Shown here: positions 33,372 through 42,042 of the stretch, piece by piece
Numbering within the stretch: the first letter of the stretch is position 1
Layout: each line of letters starts with the position of its first letter
Source of the DNA: JABCPE02 sp963516675
Lineage (GTDB): Bacteria > Bacteroidota > Bacteroidia > Flavobacteriales > Weeksellaceae
Length of the DNA stretch: 64,000 nt
Reading direction: 5' to 3'
Assembly (NCBI GenBank): GCA_963516675.1
Contig: CAUQBH010000008.1
Span: forward strand, 1 to 64,000
Made by a program: the position numbers and the translations under genes
The notes under the pieces: model-generated
Seen by the model: only the letters and a program-made list of their open reading frames with translations
Told to the model about the DNA's origin: nothing
Databases searched by the model: none

Positions 33372-33701
33372 TTACAAAGAAAAAGATTCTCCGCAGCCGC
33401 AGGTTCTCTTGGCGTTTGGATTATTGAAGACAAATCCCTTTCCGTTCAGTCCGCCCGAAAATTCTAAAGTGGTACCCACGAGATATAAGAAAGATTTTTT
33501 ATCCACGATGATTTTAATGCCGTTATCCTCAAAAACTTGGTCGTTTTCTAATCTTTCTTTATCGAATTTCAGGACATATTCCAGCCCAGAGCAGCCACCA
33601 CTTTTCACTCCTACACGGATGTAGTCTGTGTCAGGGTCGTAGCCGTCTTCTTTCATTAGTTGTGTTGCTTTTTCTTTTGCAATATCAGAAACTTTTATCA
33701 T
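33372..33701 (-). CDS. sufA: HesB/IscA-type iron-sulfur carrier (SufA)
   Basis: 109 residues from the ATG at 33701 (MIKVSDIAKEKATQL). The open frame reaches 33740, but a promoter box lies at 33733-33726, so the longer start would be untranscribed. The three conserved cysteines are present: SGGCSGLEY and the C-terminal CGCGESF. A-type carriers pass Fe-S clusters to apo-proteins. First gene of the suf locus, 100 bases before sufB. Confidence 0.93.
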   Translation of the reverse strand: MIKVSDIAKEKATQLMKEDGYDPDTDYIRVGVKSGGCSGLEYVLKFDKERLENDQVFEDNGIKIIVDKKSFLYLVGTTLEFSGGLNGKGFVFNNPNAKRTCGCGESFSL

Positions 33702-33725
33702 TGATTTATATATAAAACTAATTGG

Positions 33726-33759
33726 CAAAGATACAAACAATCAGAAATATATCCTCAAA
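33726..33759 (-). promoter_or_regulatory. Promoter of the suf locus
   Basis: Minus strand: TTTG (33759-33756), 22 bases, TATCTTTG (33733-33726), 24 bases before the sufA ATG. The spacer is one base longer than the usual 19-21. I see no IscR- or Fur-like operator with confidence. Confidence 0.55.
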
Positions 33760-33819
33760 AAAGAATTAGATGTTATCTATTTTGTCTATAAATACAATTT
33801 TTATGATTGAGAAATACTA

Positions 33820-34410
33820 TTAGAAATCAGAATTTTGGTAAAATCCCTTCATATCTATATATTCAAAAACTTCGGGTGGAAGCATAGGGCGGACATTCTT
33901 TTTTTCTCTAATCATTTTTCTGATTTCGGTCGCAGAAAGTTCTATTATCGGTGCATTTATTTTACAAATGTTTTCGTGTGTAATTGCTTCTTTGTCAGTA
34001 TCTTGCGATAGAACACGTGGATAAACAATGATTTGGTGATTTTTTATCAAAGTTTCGTAGTTTTTCCATTTTGGAAGGCTGACCAAATTGTCCTCGCCCA
34101 TAATTAGCCCGAAAGTATATTCAGGATATCTTTCACGAAGATAAGTAAGAGAATCTATGGTGTAGGAAGGTTTCGGCATGGAAAATTCTATATCCGAAAC
34201 GCGCATTTTAGGATAGTTTTTTATCGCCATTTCTACCATATCATAGCGGTCGTGGTCGTGGAGCAGGCTTTTTTTTGATTTCAAAGGATTCTGCGGACTT
34301 ACAACGAACCAAAGCTCATCTAAATCAGTATGTTCCACGATATAATTTGCTAAAATCAAGTGTCCGATATGAATGGGATTAAAAGACCCAAAAAACAAGG
34401 CTATTTTCAT
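33820..34410 (-). CDS. nadD: Nicotinate-nucleotide adenylyltransferase
   Basis: 196 residues. Nucleotidyltransferase motifs GSFNPIHIGHL (the HxGH site) near residue 8, LWFVVSPQNPLK, and ELSATEIRKMI near the C-terminus. It makes deamido-NAD from nicotinate mononucleotide and ATP. It follows recJ by 9 bases and is co-transcribed with it. Confidence 0.96.
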   Translation of the reverse strand: MKIALFFGSFNPIHIGHLILANYIVEHTDLDELWFVVSPQNPLKSKKSLLHDHDRYDMVEMAIKNYPKMRVSDIEFSMPKPSYTIDSLTYLRERYPEYTFGLIMGEDNLVSLPKWKNYETLIKNHQIIVYPRVLSQDTDKEAITHENICKINAPIIELSATEIRKMIREKKNVRPMLPPEVFEYIDMKGFYQNSDF

Positions 34411-34419
34411 GCGAAATGT

Positions 34420-36126
34420 TTAGGAGTTAAACTGAATATCTTTGATGTAAAGTATGTGGCGGGTCTCGCCTTTCCAGTGGTTTTCCTCAATGGAAAAAAC
34501 CATGTCAAAATTTTTCTTCTGCAAATCTTCATGGAAGCTGCCAAGCTTAAAACCAGTGCATTCTATATTCCCATTTTCTGAGGGCAGATAGAATTTTAGG
34601 TGGCTTTTGTCTTTACCGATTAACTTGACAAATTTAGGGTTTGAAATATTTTTTAGAACGAAAACAGGTCGCATATTTTGTGGCCCGAATGGAGCTAATT
34701 TTTGATGAAAATCGAAAAACTTTTCATTGAGCTGACTGAGCTTTATTTCACAATCTATCTCTATTATTGGTGTTTTCTGGTGTTCTTGGATTCGTTCCAA
34801 TACGATTTTTTCAAACAGCGTTTTAAACTCTTCAAAGTTTTCTTTCTTTAAAGTAAGTCCAGCCGCAGCCTGATGACCTCCGAATTTTTCTAAAAGGTGG
34901 CTGCATTTTTCCAAAGCTTTATAAATGTCAAAATCTGACACAGAGCGGGCAGAGGCTACCACTTCTCCCTCACTTCCATCTGTGAAAACTATGGTAGGTT
35001 TGTAGTATAAATCCGTAAGTCGTGAAGCGGTGATGCCCACGATTCCTTTGTTCCAGTTCGGGTTATAAACGATGATAGAGGATTTTTTATCTTGCTCTGT
35101 ATCAGTTATTTGCTGTACGGCTTCGGTAGTGGTCTGGTTGTCCATTTCTCTCCGCTGGCTGTTCAGTTCACAGATTTCCTCTACGATTTTTTTTGCTTCG
35201 TTTTCATCATTGGAAATCATGAGTTTTACAGCGTTTTTTCCGTGAGAAATTCTGCCTGCGGCGTTTATTTTTGGTCCAATTTCAAAGACAATATTAGAAA
35301 TCGTAAAGTTTTTTCGGCGTTCTTCTGGGATTAAAAATTTCAATCCCATTTTTTGTGTATTGTGGAGTTTTTTTAGTCCTAATTTCGCCAAAGTTCTATT
35401 TTCGCCTGTGATAGGGACAATATCCGAAGCGATGCTGATAGCCAGTAAATCAGTCAGTTCATAGATTTTTTCGGATGGAATTTTATAAATGGAATTCAGG
35501 GCTTGACAGAGTTTGAACCCGACTCCGCAGCCGCTCAGTTCCTTGTATGGATAGAGGCAGTCTTTTTGTTTTGGGTCTAAAACGGCCGTTGCCTTTGGGA
35601 TTTCATCGCCTGGGAGGTGGTGGTCGCAGATGATAAAATCTATCCCGAGCGAACTAGCGTAATCGATTTCTTTTATGGACTTGATACCGCAGTCCAAAGC
35701 AATGACAAGCGAAATCCCATTTTCTTTAGCAAAATCTATCCCTTGAAAAGAAATTCCATATCCCTCTGTGTAGCGGTCTGGAATGTAGAAATCCAGATAT
35801 TTTTCATCATAAATTTCCGCTAAATACCGATACATCAGCGAAACCGAAGTGGTGCCATCTACATCATAGTCGCCATAGATTAGAATTTTCTCGCCGTTTT
35901 CCACAGCAGTGGCTATCCGTTCTACAGCTTTGTGCATGTTTTTCATCAAGAAAGGGTCATGAATGTCCTCTTCTTTTAATCTAAAAAAAATCTTGATTTT
36001 TTCTAAATCAGTCAGATTTCTCAAGGCAAGAATTAGAGCTTCTAAATTCTCGCAGTTTAGCTCAGATTTTAGCTGTTGTAGAATGCTTTCGTTTGGTTTA
36101 TCTTTAAAAATCCACTTTGGTTTCAT
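34420..36126 (-). CDS. recJ: Single-stranded-DNA exonuclease RecJ
   Basis: 568 residues from the ATG at 36126. A TTG three codons earlier is part of the promoter box and is not the start. DHH phosphoesterase motifs: YGDYDVDGTTSVSLM, VIALDCGIKS, and IICDHHLPGDE (the DHH), then the DHHA1 domain with KFGGHQAAAGLTL. 5'-3' exonuclease in recombination and mismatch repair. The minus-7 box ends only 6 bases before the ATG, so the mRNA may be leaderless. Confidence 0.96.
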   Translation of the reverse strand: MKPKWIFKDKPNESILQQLKSELNCENLEALILALRNLTDLEKIKIFFRLKEEDIHDPFLMKNMHKAVERIATAVENGEKILIYGDYDVDGTTSVSLMYRYLAEIYDEKYLDFYIPDRYTEGYGISFQGIDFAKENGISLVIALDCGIKSIKEIDYASSLGIDFIICDHHLPGDEIPKATAVLDPKQKDCLYPYKELSGCGVGFKLCQALNSIYKIPSEKIYELTDLLAISIASDIVPITGENRTLAKLGLKKLHNTQKMGLKFLIPEERRKNFTISNIVFEIGPKINAAGRISHGKNAVKLMISNDENEAKKIVEEICELNSQRREMDNQTTTEAVQQITDTEQDKKSSIIVYNPNWNKGIVGITASRLTDLYYKPTIVFTDGSEGEVVASARSVSDFDIYKALEKCSHLLEKFGGHQAAAGLTLKKENFEEFKTLFEKIVLERIQEHQKTPIIEIDCEIKLSQLNEKFFDFHQKLAPFGPQNMRPVFVLKNISNPKFVKLIGKDKSHLKFYLPSENGNIECTGFKLGSFHEDLQKKNFDMVFSIEENHWKGETRHILYIKDIQFNS

Positions 36127-36132
36127 GGAGGA

Positions 36133-36164
36133 CAAAGTTAATATTTAACTATAAATATAGCAAC
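36133..36164 (-). promoter_or_regulatory. Promoter of recJ-nadD, probably leaderless
   Basis: Minus strand: GTTG (36164-36161, one mismatch to TTTG), 20 bases, TAACTTTG (36140-36133), then TCCTCC and ATG. Transcription would begin at or next to the A of the start codon. Confidence 0.6.
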
Positions 36165-36180
36165 GAATATGTTTATAAAA

Positions 36181-36213
36181 TAAAAAATTGCCAGAGTCAA
36201 AGACTCTGGCAAT
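36181..36213 (-). terminator. Terminator of the YadA-like repeat gene
   Basis: Minus strand: perfect 12-bp stem ATTGCCAGAGTC (36213-36202) with its complement at 36198-36187, a 3-base loop, then TTTTTTATTTTA. It separates this gene from the recJ promoter. Confidence 0.85.
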
Positions 36214-36241
36214 AGAACATAATATATTATTGTAAATTATA

Positions 36242-38791
36242 TTATTGAATAGGCATACCATATATAGCACCCTCTCCCCAAGTAGTTCCTCCAAAGTTAT
36301 ACAATTCATCACTCGCTGCACAACCATATGTGGTTACAGATCCTGCCATATAGTAATAAGTTCTAATGTTAGGATTACCACTATTGTCCAAGATTACGGA
36401 TCCTTGGAGTATAGCGAATGGCGCCCCTTGTGGCAATAGTCCACTTATTAAAGTCTTACCATTTGCTCCATGTGGTGTTTGACTTGTAGGACTAGTAGTA
36501 AACATAGATCTTAACCAAAAATCACAAGTACTTCGCTTACCATACATAGCCATTAAGGCACTTACTGTTACTAGATATTTAGTATTAGCAGGAACATCGA
36601 TATAAGAACCTGTGTAAAGATAATTAGCTGTATTAGGACGGATAGACCTTCCAGGATTTCCTAGATGACCTTGTGCCATGGCAATAGCTGGGACTTTCCA
36701 AGTTCCCACACCATTAGCATCACTAGTAAGTACTTTTCCAGCTGCTTGGTTAGTATCTACTATCTTGATAGCAGTAGGTCCATTAGCTTCTATATGTAGT
36801 TTAGCATCAGGTTTGTATGTTCCCACCCCTATGTTAGGACTTCTGTTATGTCCTTTTTTATATCCTAAGATGATAGTATTATCTTGTCCAGAGCTTGCAG
36901 TAAGCTCAGTAGCATTGATTCCGTTTCCTATTACCACTACATTGTCTAGTTCTGCAGTGTTAGCAGTTGGGAAAGTTGAACTTCCTAAATGCACATTATT
37001 ATGTCCTTTTACCCATTCTCCTGCTCCGTTACCAATAGCAGTGTTGTTATTCCCTGCAACATTATTTACTAAGGCATTTAGACCTTGAGCATTGTTATGT
37101 TGTCCTGTAGTGTTCTTAGCTAATGCATAAGTTCCTGCAGCGATATTGTAGCTTCCAGAAACATTTTCCTCTAAAGCACCATATCCTAGTGCAATGTTGT
37201 GTCCTGCAGTAGTAGCTTTAGATAATGGGTGGTGTCCTATAGCGATATTGTAGTCACCTGAAACATTTTCGAACAAAGCACTATTACCTATACCTATATT
37301 AGAGTTACCATTGATGTTTTTAGAAAGAGTATTCACCCCAAGTCCGATGTTAGCTACCCCTACAGTATTAGAATTAAGAGTAGAAATACCTAGACCAACA
37401 TTGTAAGAACCTATAGTGTTTCCAGATAGGGTTCCTTCACCAATAGCGATGTTTCTGTCCCCTGTAGTATTTAAACGAAGGGTATTAGTACCAAAACCGA
37501 TGTTGTTGTTACCAGTTGTATTAAATCTAAGTCCATTAGTTCCAATAGCAATGTTATTTACCCCTGTTGTATTAGCAAAAAGGGCTGTAGATCCTAGAGC
37601 GACATTATCTCTACCAGTAGTATTGGTTCTAAGGGCATTTGTACCCAAACCAATATTGTTAGCACCTACAGTGTTATTAAATAAGGCACCAGCACCTACA
37701 GCAACATTGTCCAATCCTGTAGTGTTATTAAATAAAGCACTAGGACCCATAGCAATGTTATTATTTCCTGTGGTGTTGGATCTTAAAGCGTTTGTACCAA
37801 ATCCAAAGTTGCTAGCACCAGTTGTATTCGATAAGAGAGCGCTATTTCCTAAAGCAATATTGTCATTTCCTGTGGTACTATTTACAAGGGCATCATTTCC
37901 CACAGCAATATTACTATTTCCAGTGGTATTTTCATAAAGTACTCGTTCTCCAATACCTATATTAAATTTCCCTGTAGTAGTATTATATAGAGCATTATTA
38001 CCAATAGCTAAATTTGAGATTCCGTTAGTACTAGATCTAAGGGCATAATTTCCTATGGCAATACCACTACCTCCAGAACTAAGAGCACTGTTACCTACAG
38101 CAACACCTGAACCTCCAGAACTAAAAGCGTAGTTACCTACAGCAACACCATCGCCACCACCATTTCTGAAAGCATTATGACCTATCGCAAAACCATTACC
38201 ACCTGTATAATCGGCAAGAGCTCCATTACCTATAGCTAAATTACCTCCACTACCAGCATTAGAGTAAAGGGCATTAGCCCCTATAGCTAAATTACTTCCA
38301 CCTCCATTTAGTGAGAATAATGCTCCTGGTCCAATACCTATGTTATCACCACCGCCACCTACAGTAGTACCATTACCTCCAAGACCTGCATCTTGTGTGA
38401 TGTGGTTACTACCACCTACTAGTCTAAGGTCTTGCTCTTGGATAGTTCCTTCAGCTATTTTTACCCATTTACTAGCAGTTGTGCTGTAATAGTAGAAACC
38501 TTTAGAAGTTACATTAGAAGTAACAGCATTTGTAGTTCCTGAGATGTTATCTACATATACTAAAGTAGATTCCTTCAAATTAGCAGTAGCAATACTTTTT
38601 AGTCTATCTCTGCTTACTCTCGGAATCAAAATCCCTTCATTTGTAATTGCAGTTGTTGCTGCATTTGCTGCACTAGGTCTTATATCTAGAGTAGCCTCTG
38701 GGTTACTCGTGTTTACCCCCACTTTTCCTGCTTGGGCAAAAGCTACACTTGTAGTAGCTAAAAGCCCTAATAAAATAATGTGTTTTTTCAT
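36242..38791 (-). CDS. Large YadA-head-like repeat surface protein
   Basis: 849 residues with a signal peptide ending VAFAQ. Residues ~20-145 start with AGKVGVNTSNPEATLDI, common to Bacteroidota fibre-like surface proteins. Residues ~148-590 are about 27 repeats, mostly 17 residues long, of the type G-x-x-N-I-A-x-G-x-x-A-L-x-x-N-T-T, as in the left-handed beta-roll head of YadA adhesins. KPDAKLHIEANGPTAI then leads to a ~170-residue C-terminal domain with one Cys pair candidate (CDFW, YGCAA). No T9SS sorting domain and no YadA membrane anchor are visible. Probably an adhesin or fibre; how it is attached is unknown. Confidence 0.8.
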   Translation of the reverse strand: MKKHIILLGLLATTSVAFAQAGKVGVNTSNPEATLDIRPSAANAATTAITNEGILIPRVSRDRLKSIATANLKESTLVYVDNISGTTNAVTSNVTSKGFYYYSTTASKWVKIAEGTIQEQDLRLVGGSNHITQDAGLGGNGTTVGGGGDNIGIGPGALFSLNGGGSNLAIGANALYSNAGSGGNLAIGNGALADYTGGNGFAIGHNAFRNGGGDGVAVGNYAFSSGGSGVAVGNSALSSGGSGIAIGNYALRSSTNGISNLAIGNNALYNTTTGKFNIGIGERVLYENTTGNSNIAVGNDALVNSTTGNDNIALGNSALLSNTTGASNFGFGTNALRSNTTGNNNIAMGPSALFNNTTGLDNVAVGAGALFNNTVGANNIGLGTNALRTNTTGRDNVALGSTALFANTTGVNNIAIGTNGLRFNTTGNNNIGFGTNTLRLNTTGDRNIAIGEGTLSGNTIGSYNVGLGISTLNSNTVGVANIGLGVNTLSKNINGNSNIGIGNSALFENVSGDYNIAIGHHPLSKATTAGHNIALGYGALEENVSGSYNIAAGTYALAKNTTGQHNNAQGLNALVNNVAGNNNTAIGNGAGEWVKGHNNVHLGSSTFPTANTAELDNVVVIGNGINATELTASSGQDNTIILGYKKGHNRSPNIGVGTYKPDAKLHIEANGPTAIKIVDTNQAAGKVLTSDANGVGTWKVPAIAMAQGHLGNPGRSIRPNTANYLYTGSYIDVPANTKYLVTVSALMAMYGKRSTCDFWLRSMFTTSPTSQTPHGANGKTLISGLLPQGAPFAILQGSVILDNSGNPNIRTYYYMAGSVTTYGCAASDELYNFGGTTWGEGAIYGMPIQ
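37022..38350 (-). repeat. About 27 tandem 51-bp coding repeats
   Basis: In-frame repeats inside the YadA-like gene. From residue ~260 to ~583 every unit is exactly 17 codons; the first units near residues 200-243 are 14-16 residues and Gly-rich (SSGGSG). Long near-identical units of this kind can change number by recombination or slippage. Confidence 0.85.
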
Positions 38792-38855
38792 ATCATAACA
38801 TTTTAAAGTTAAAAAACTAATTATAAAGTATTGTTAAATAGATACAATATTTTGC

Positions 38856-38863
38856 AAAAGTAT
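38856..38863 (-). promoter_or_regulatory. Minus-7 box of the YadA-like gene
   Basis: TACTTTTG on the minus strand, about 65 bases before the ATG at 38791. No clear TTTG at minus-33. It leaves an AT-rich leader of ~60 bases. Confidence 0.45.
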
Positions 38864-38892
38864 ATAAAATTTTTGAATATTTAAAATATTTT

Positions 38893-39261
38893 TTATATAA
38901 GGGAGCCTTTTTCTTCACACAGCTTTAGAAATAGACTTTCTATTTCGGTCATATTTTTGGGCAATTTTGCTGAGCGGTAGAACATCATATTTAGGGAATT
39001 TTCTCCAAAAGTCTTTATGAATAAAGGTTTGTTCAGGCGGTAAGTTTCTCGCAGAAGGCGTTTTACTCTATTTCTGTCCACTGCTTTTTTGAAAAATTTT
39101 TTAGAAACAGAAACGCCAACTTTTTGAATCGACGAATCTTCCTTTTGTAAGGAGATGATAGCCAGTTCTTTATACGAGAACCATTTTCCCTGCTCAAAGA
39201 GTAAGGAAATATCGGTCTTGTTTTTTAGTTTCTCTTCTTTTGGAAATCCGTTAGGCTTCAT
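38893..39261 (-). CDS. rnpA: Ribonuclease P protein component
   Basis: 122 residues. Basic, with the RNR motif VDRNRVKRLLRETYRL and VGVSVSKKFFKKA. It is the protein subunit that, with the RNA, matures the 5' end of tRNAs. It is not next to rpmH and dnaA as in many bacteria but after tcdA, whose stop it overlaps by 11 bases. Confidence 0.95.
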   Translation of the reverse strand: MKPNGFPKEEKLKNKTDISLLFEQGKWFSYKELAIISLQKEDSSIQKVGVSVSKKFFKKAVDRNRVKRLLRETYRLNKPLFIKTFGENSLNMMFYRSAKLPKNMTEIESLFLKLCEEKGSLI

Positions 39262-39988
39262 TTTGTTCTTTTTTTAGAAGAAATCTGATAACTTCGGCAG
39301 CGGCATACAGCCCGAAAATAGCGGGCATATAGCTGATAGTGCCGTAGAATGACTTTTTATAATTGCTGCCATCGGTCATTTTTAGGCTGTTTTCATCTTG
39401 AATTTCGGTGGAAAATATGCAGCGAAATCCTTTGTGTATTTGTTCTTTTTTGAGTTTTTTTCTGATTTGTTTCGCCAAAAAACAGTTGTTGGTTTTGCTG
39501 ATATCCCTTACCATTACTTTGCTTGGGTCGGTTTTTCCACCAGCGCCCATTGCACTTACTAGCTTGATTTTCTTTCTTTTACAAGTGATAATGAGAGCCA
39601 GTTTAGGACTGAGGCTGTCGATACAATCCAGAACATAGTCAAATTTTTCCTGTGTCAAAAGCTCCTCCATTCGCTCTGGTTCCAGAAACTCATTGATTTT
39701 CTTTAAGTTAATTTTAGGATTGATATCCAAAATTCTTTCGGCTACGACATCGGTTTTATTTTTGCCAATGGTAGAGTTTAGAGCGGGTAACTGCCTGTTA
39801 ATGTTGGTGATATCCACAGTATCCCCATCTACAATGGTTAAATTCCCGATTCCAGAACGCACCAGAAATTCTGCTGCGAAAGACCCTACGCCTCCAAGCC
39901 CAACTATCAGAATATTAGCGCTTTGCAATCTTTCTATTCCTTCTTCTTTTATCAAAAGTTCGGTTCGCTGTAACCACTCACTCTGCAT
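39251..39988 (-). CDS. tcdA: tRNA threonylcarbamoyladenosine dehydratase
   Basis: 245 residues. ThiF/MoeB/E1-like fold: nucleotide site GLGGVGSFAAEFLVRSGIG, then VDGDTVDITNINRQ, and SAMGAGGKTDPSKVMV, the features of TcdA (CsdL). It cyclises t6A to ct6A at tRNA position 37. It is in the run ileS to rnpA. Confidence 0.92.
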   Translation of the reverse strand: MQSEWLQRTELLIKEEGIERLQSANILIVGLGGVGSFAAEFLVRSGIGNLTIVDGDTVDITNINRQLPALNSTIGKNKTDVVAERILDINPKINLKKINEFLEPERMEELLTQEKFDYVLDCIDSLSPKLALIITCKRKKIKLVSAMGAGGKTDPSKVMVRDISKTNNCFLAKQIRKKLKKEQIHKGFRCIFSTEIQDENSLKMTDGSNYKKSFYGTISYMPAIFGLYAAAEVIRFLLKKEQNEA

Positions 39989-40016
39989 AAATCAATTTTA
40001 TTTCTTAATCAAATTT

Positions 40017-40658
40017 CTACTTTATTTCTATTTTTTCTCCACCAAATTTTGGTTCTTTTCCAATGACAAAATCCACGAAAACTTTGGTTCTTGCAAGATA
40101 TTCTCTAATCTTGGTTTTGATACCAGCGTATTTATTTACATCTTTTGCATTAAACCCAAAAGCCTGAATTCCATTTTTTTGAGCCAAATAAACTGCTCTT
40201 TCGTTATGAAACTTTTGGGAAATAATGATGTAGCTGTTTTGCCCAAAAATCTCCTTTGCCCTAACCACCGAATCCAAAGTCCTAAAACCTGCAAAATCTT
40301 CATAAATTCTATCCGCAGGAACGCCTCTGTTTATCAGTTCGTTTTTCATGTCTTCGGGTTCGTTGTAGTCCTTTCGGCTGTTGTCTCCGCTGACGATGAT
40401 GTATTCTATTTTCCCTGATTTGTAGAGCTTTTCTGCGGCATCTATTCTGTAATAGAAATAGTAATTTTTATACCCGCTTGGCAGCGTTTTAGATGTTCCC
40501 AATAGAAGCCCTACTTTTTGGTTGGGCAGTTTTTCAATGTCATCGGTTACAAAGTCTTTGGTTTTGTTTTCTATTTCAAAATTACTCCAAAAACAAACCA
40601 AAATTCCCAACAATAAGCCTCCCAGTACCCAAAAGACAATTTTCTTAAATAATTTCAT
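40017..40658 (-). CDS. SanA/YdcF-like DUF218 membrane protein
   Basis: 213 residues: one N-terminal membrane helix (WVLGGLLLGILVCF), then a DUF218 domain with VGLLLGTSKTLPSGYKNYYF, YIIVSGDNSRKDYNEPEDMK and YIIISQKFHNERAVYLA. These are the marks of SanA, an inner-membrane protein needed for the envelope barrier (vancomycin exclusion in E. coli). Mechanism unknown. A paralogue is at 62329-62940. Confidence 0.85.
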   Translation of the reverse strand: MKLFKKIVFWVLGGLLLGILVCFWSNFEIENKTKDFVTDDIEKLPNQKVGLLLGTSKTLPSGYKNYYFYYRIDAAEKLYKSGKIEYIIVSGDNSRKDYNEPEDMKNELINRGVPADRIYEDFAGFRTLDSVVRAKEIFGQNSYIIISQKFHNERAVYLAQKNGIQAFGFNAKDVNKYAGIKTKIREYLARTKVFVDFVIGKEPKFGGEKIEIK

Positions 40659-40678
40659 TAATATTTTAAATTTAAATA

Positions 40679-41311
40679 TTAAAACTCTCCATTAGGAAAG
40701 GCTTTTTTTCTGAAAATGAACAAAAGTACGCCTCCGACTGTAATCGCTGAGTCTGCAACATTAAATATATATCGGAAAAATTCCACATGCTGTCCTCCCA
40801 CTAGAGGAACGCCTTCTGGAACCGTGAAGTTAATCAGCGGGAAATGAAGCATATCCACCACACAGCCTCTCATGAAGCCAGAATATCCTTCTCCAAAGCC
40901 AGAAATGCCATCATAGCCTACCCAGCTGCCGATATCTTCTATGAAAACACTTCCACTATCAAAAATCATTCCGTAGAAAAGCCCATCAATAAGGTTGCCT
41001 ATCGCTCCAGCAAAAATAAAACTCATCGGAACAAGCAGATAGTTGCTCGCGCCTTCTTTTATCCATTTTTTGAAATAATATACCATTCCTAAAATCAATA
41101 AAATACGGAGTGAAATGAGCAGGTATTTTCCGAAAATTCCACCAAACTGCATTCCGTACGCCATTCCTGGATTTTCTACGAAAGTGAGCCGAAACCAGTC
41201 CAGCCCAAAAACAGGAATGCTTTCGCCCAGATGAAAATGGGTTTTGATGTAAAGTTTGGATAACTGGTCTATGAGCAGCACCAGCGCTGTGATGAATATA
41301 ATTTTTTTCAT
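40679..41311 (-). CDS. lspA: Lipoprotein signal peptidase II
   Basis: 210 residues, four membrane helices. Aspartic protease signature: AGAIGNLIDGLFYG and RYIFNVADSAITVGG hold the two catalytic Asp. It cuts the signal peptide of lipidated prolipoproteins, such as the several lipoproteins in this window. It has a Bacteroidota-type insertion before the second motif. Order ileS-dksA-lspA is common in this phylum. Confidence 0.97.
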   Translation of the reverse strand: MKKIIFITALVLLIDQLSKLYIKTHFHLGESIPVFGLDWFRLTFVENPGMAYGMQFGGIFGKYLLISLRILLILGMVYYFKKWIKEGASNYLLVPMSFIFAGAIGNLIDGLFYGMIFDSGSVFIEDIGSWVGYDGISGFGEGYSGFMRGCVVDMLHFPLINFTVPEGVPLVGGQHVEFFRYIFNVADSAITVGGVLLFIFRKKAFPNGEF

Positions 41312-41364
41312 GAAACTAAATGTTTTGTACCATTTTAAATTGTAAAATCATGTTTGATTAGTTT

Positions 41365-41988
41365 TTATGGGGAATATGTTTTTAAAAGGCGTTCAACGGC
41401 TGTCTGTTTAAAATCTTTAAAACTTGTAAGGACATTATTGTCAATTAAGTAAAATGTAGAACTCACACGAGGGAAATACTCCTCGTGTCCATCAGGGTAT
41501 TCATTAACTCTATGGTAATAATATTGAGAAAAAATCATAGTTTTTTCTCCTACATTCCACAGGTAGGCAGAATATCCTGTTACCCTTCCTTCACCATTTT
41601 TTGAGGGGGTAGGTAATAGTGTTTTTGGAGTGTTGTATTGTTTTTTTAAATAACTAAACATTTTATTACCAATCTCTTCTTCCTCTATTTTAATTATAAT
41701 TCCTGATGTTTTTTGTTCGGAAGCATTATTGAACAATATTTTCACTTTAGATAAAGGAATCTCTTCTTTATTAGTATTTTGAAACTCAATATCTCCAAAG
41801 CTAAAATGTGTCATTTCTTCGGTGAAAGCGCATGGTAATGTCGTGGCTATATCTTCATCTTCCATTTCAAATTTTACGCCATTGAAAACTTCTTTATAAC
41901 TCGAAGAAAAATCTACTTTTTCAAGGTCAGTTTTTTTTGCACAAGACAAAAATAAAAGACTCATAAATGTAATGACAATTGTTCTCAT
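41365..41988 (-). CDS. Uncharacterised lipoprotein
   Basis: 207 residues; lipoprotein signal peptide with the lipid Cys at 16 (LLFLSC). Mature part: SSYKEVFNGVKFEMEDEDIA, an ISL-type beta-rich region and VSSTFYLIDNNVLTSFKDF near the end. No family recognised. It is inserted between dksA-like and lspA, with ~54-base gaps on each side. Confidence 0.7.
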   Translation of the reverse strand: MRTIVITFMSLLFLSCAKKTDLEKVDFSSSYKEVFNGVKFEMEDEDIATTLPCAFTEEMTHFSFGDIEFQNTNKEEIPLSKVKILFNNASEQKTSGIIIKIEEEEIGNKMFSYLKKQYNTPKTLLPTPSKNGEGRVTGYSAYLWNVGEKTMIFSQYYYHRVNEYPDGHEEYFPRVSSTFYLIDNNVLTSFKDFKQTAVERLLKTYSP

Positions 41989-42042
41989 TTTGGTTAAATT
42001 AAGTAAGAGAGCTAAGATATCTTAGCCCTCATAGTGTGATAT

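Noticed and set aside
33702..33740. Longer start for the HesB/IscA protein
   Set aside because: The promoter box at 33726-33733 lies inside it, and family members begin at the MIKVSDIA position.
37416..37937. 173-residue open frame on the plus strand
   Set aside because: It is the antisense of the 51-bp repeats of the YadA-like gene; periodic coding repeats keep other frames open.
36242..38791. Prophage tail fibre
   Set aside because: The repeats recall phage fibres, but the protein has a signal peptide and no phage genes are nearby.
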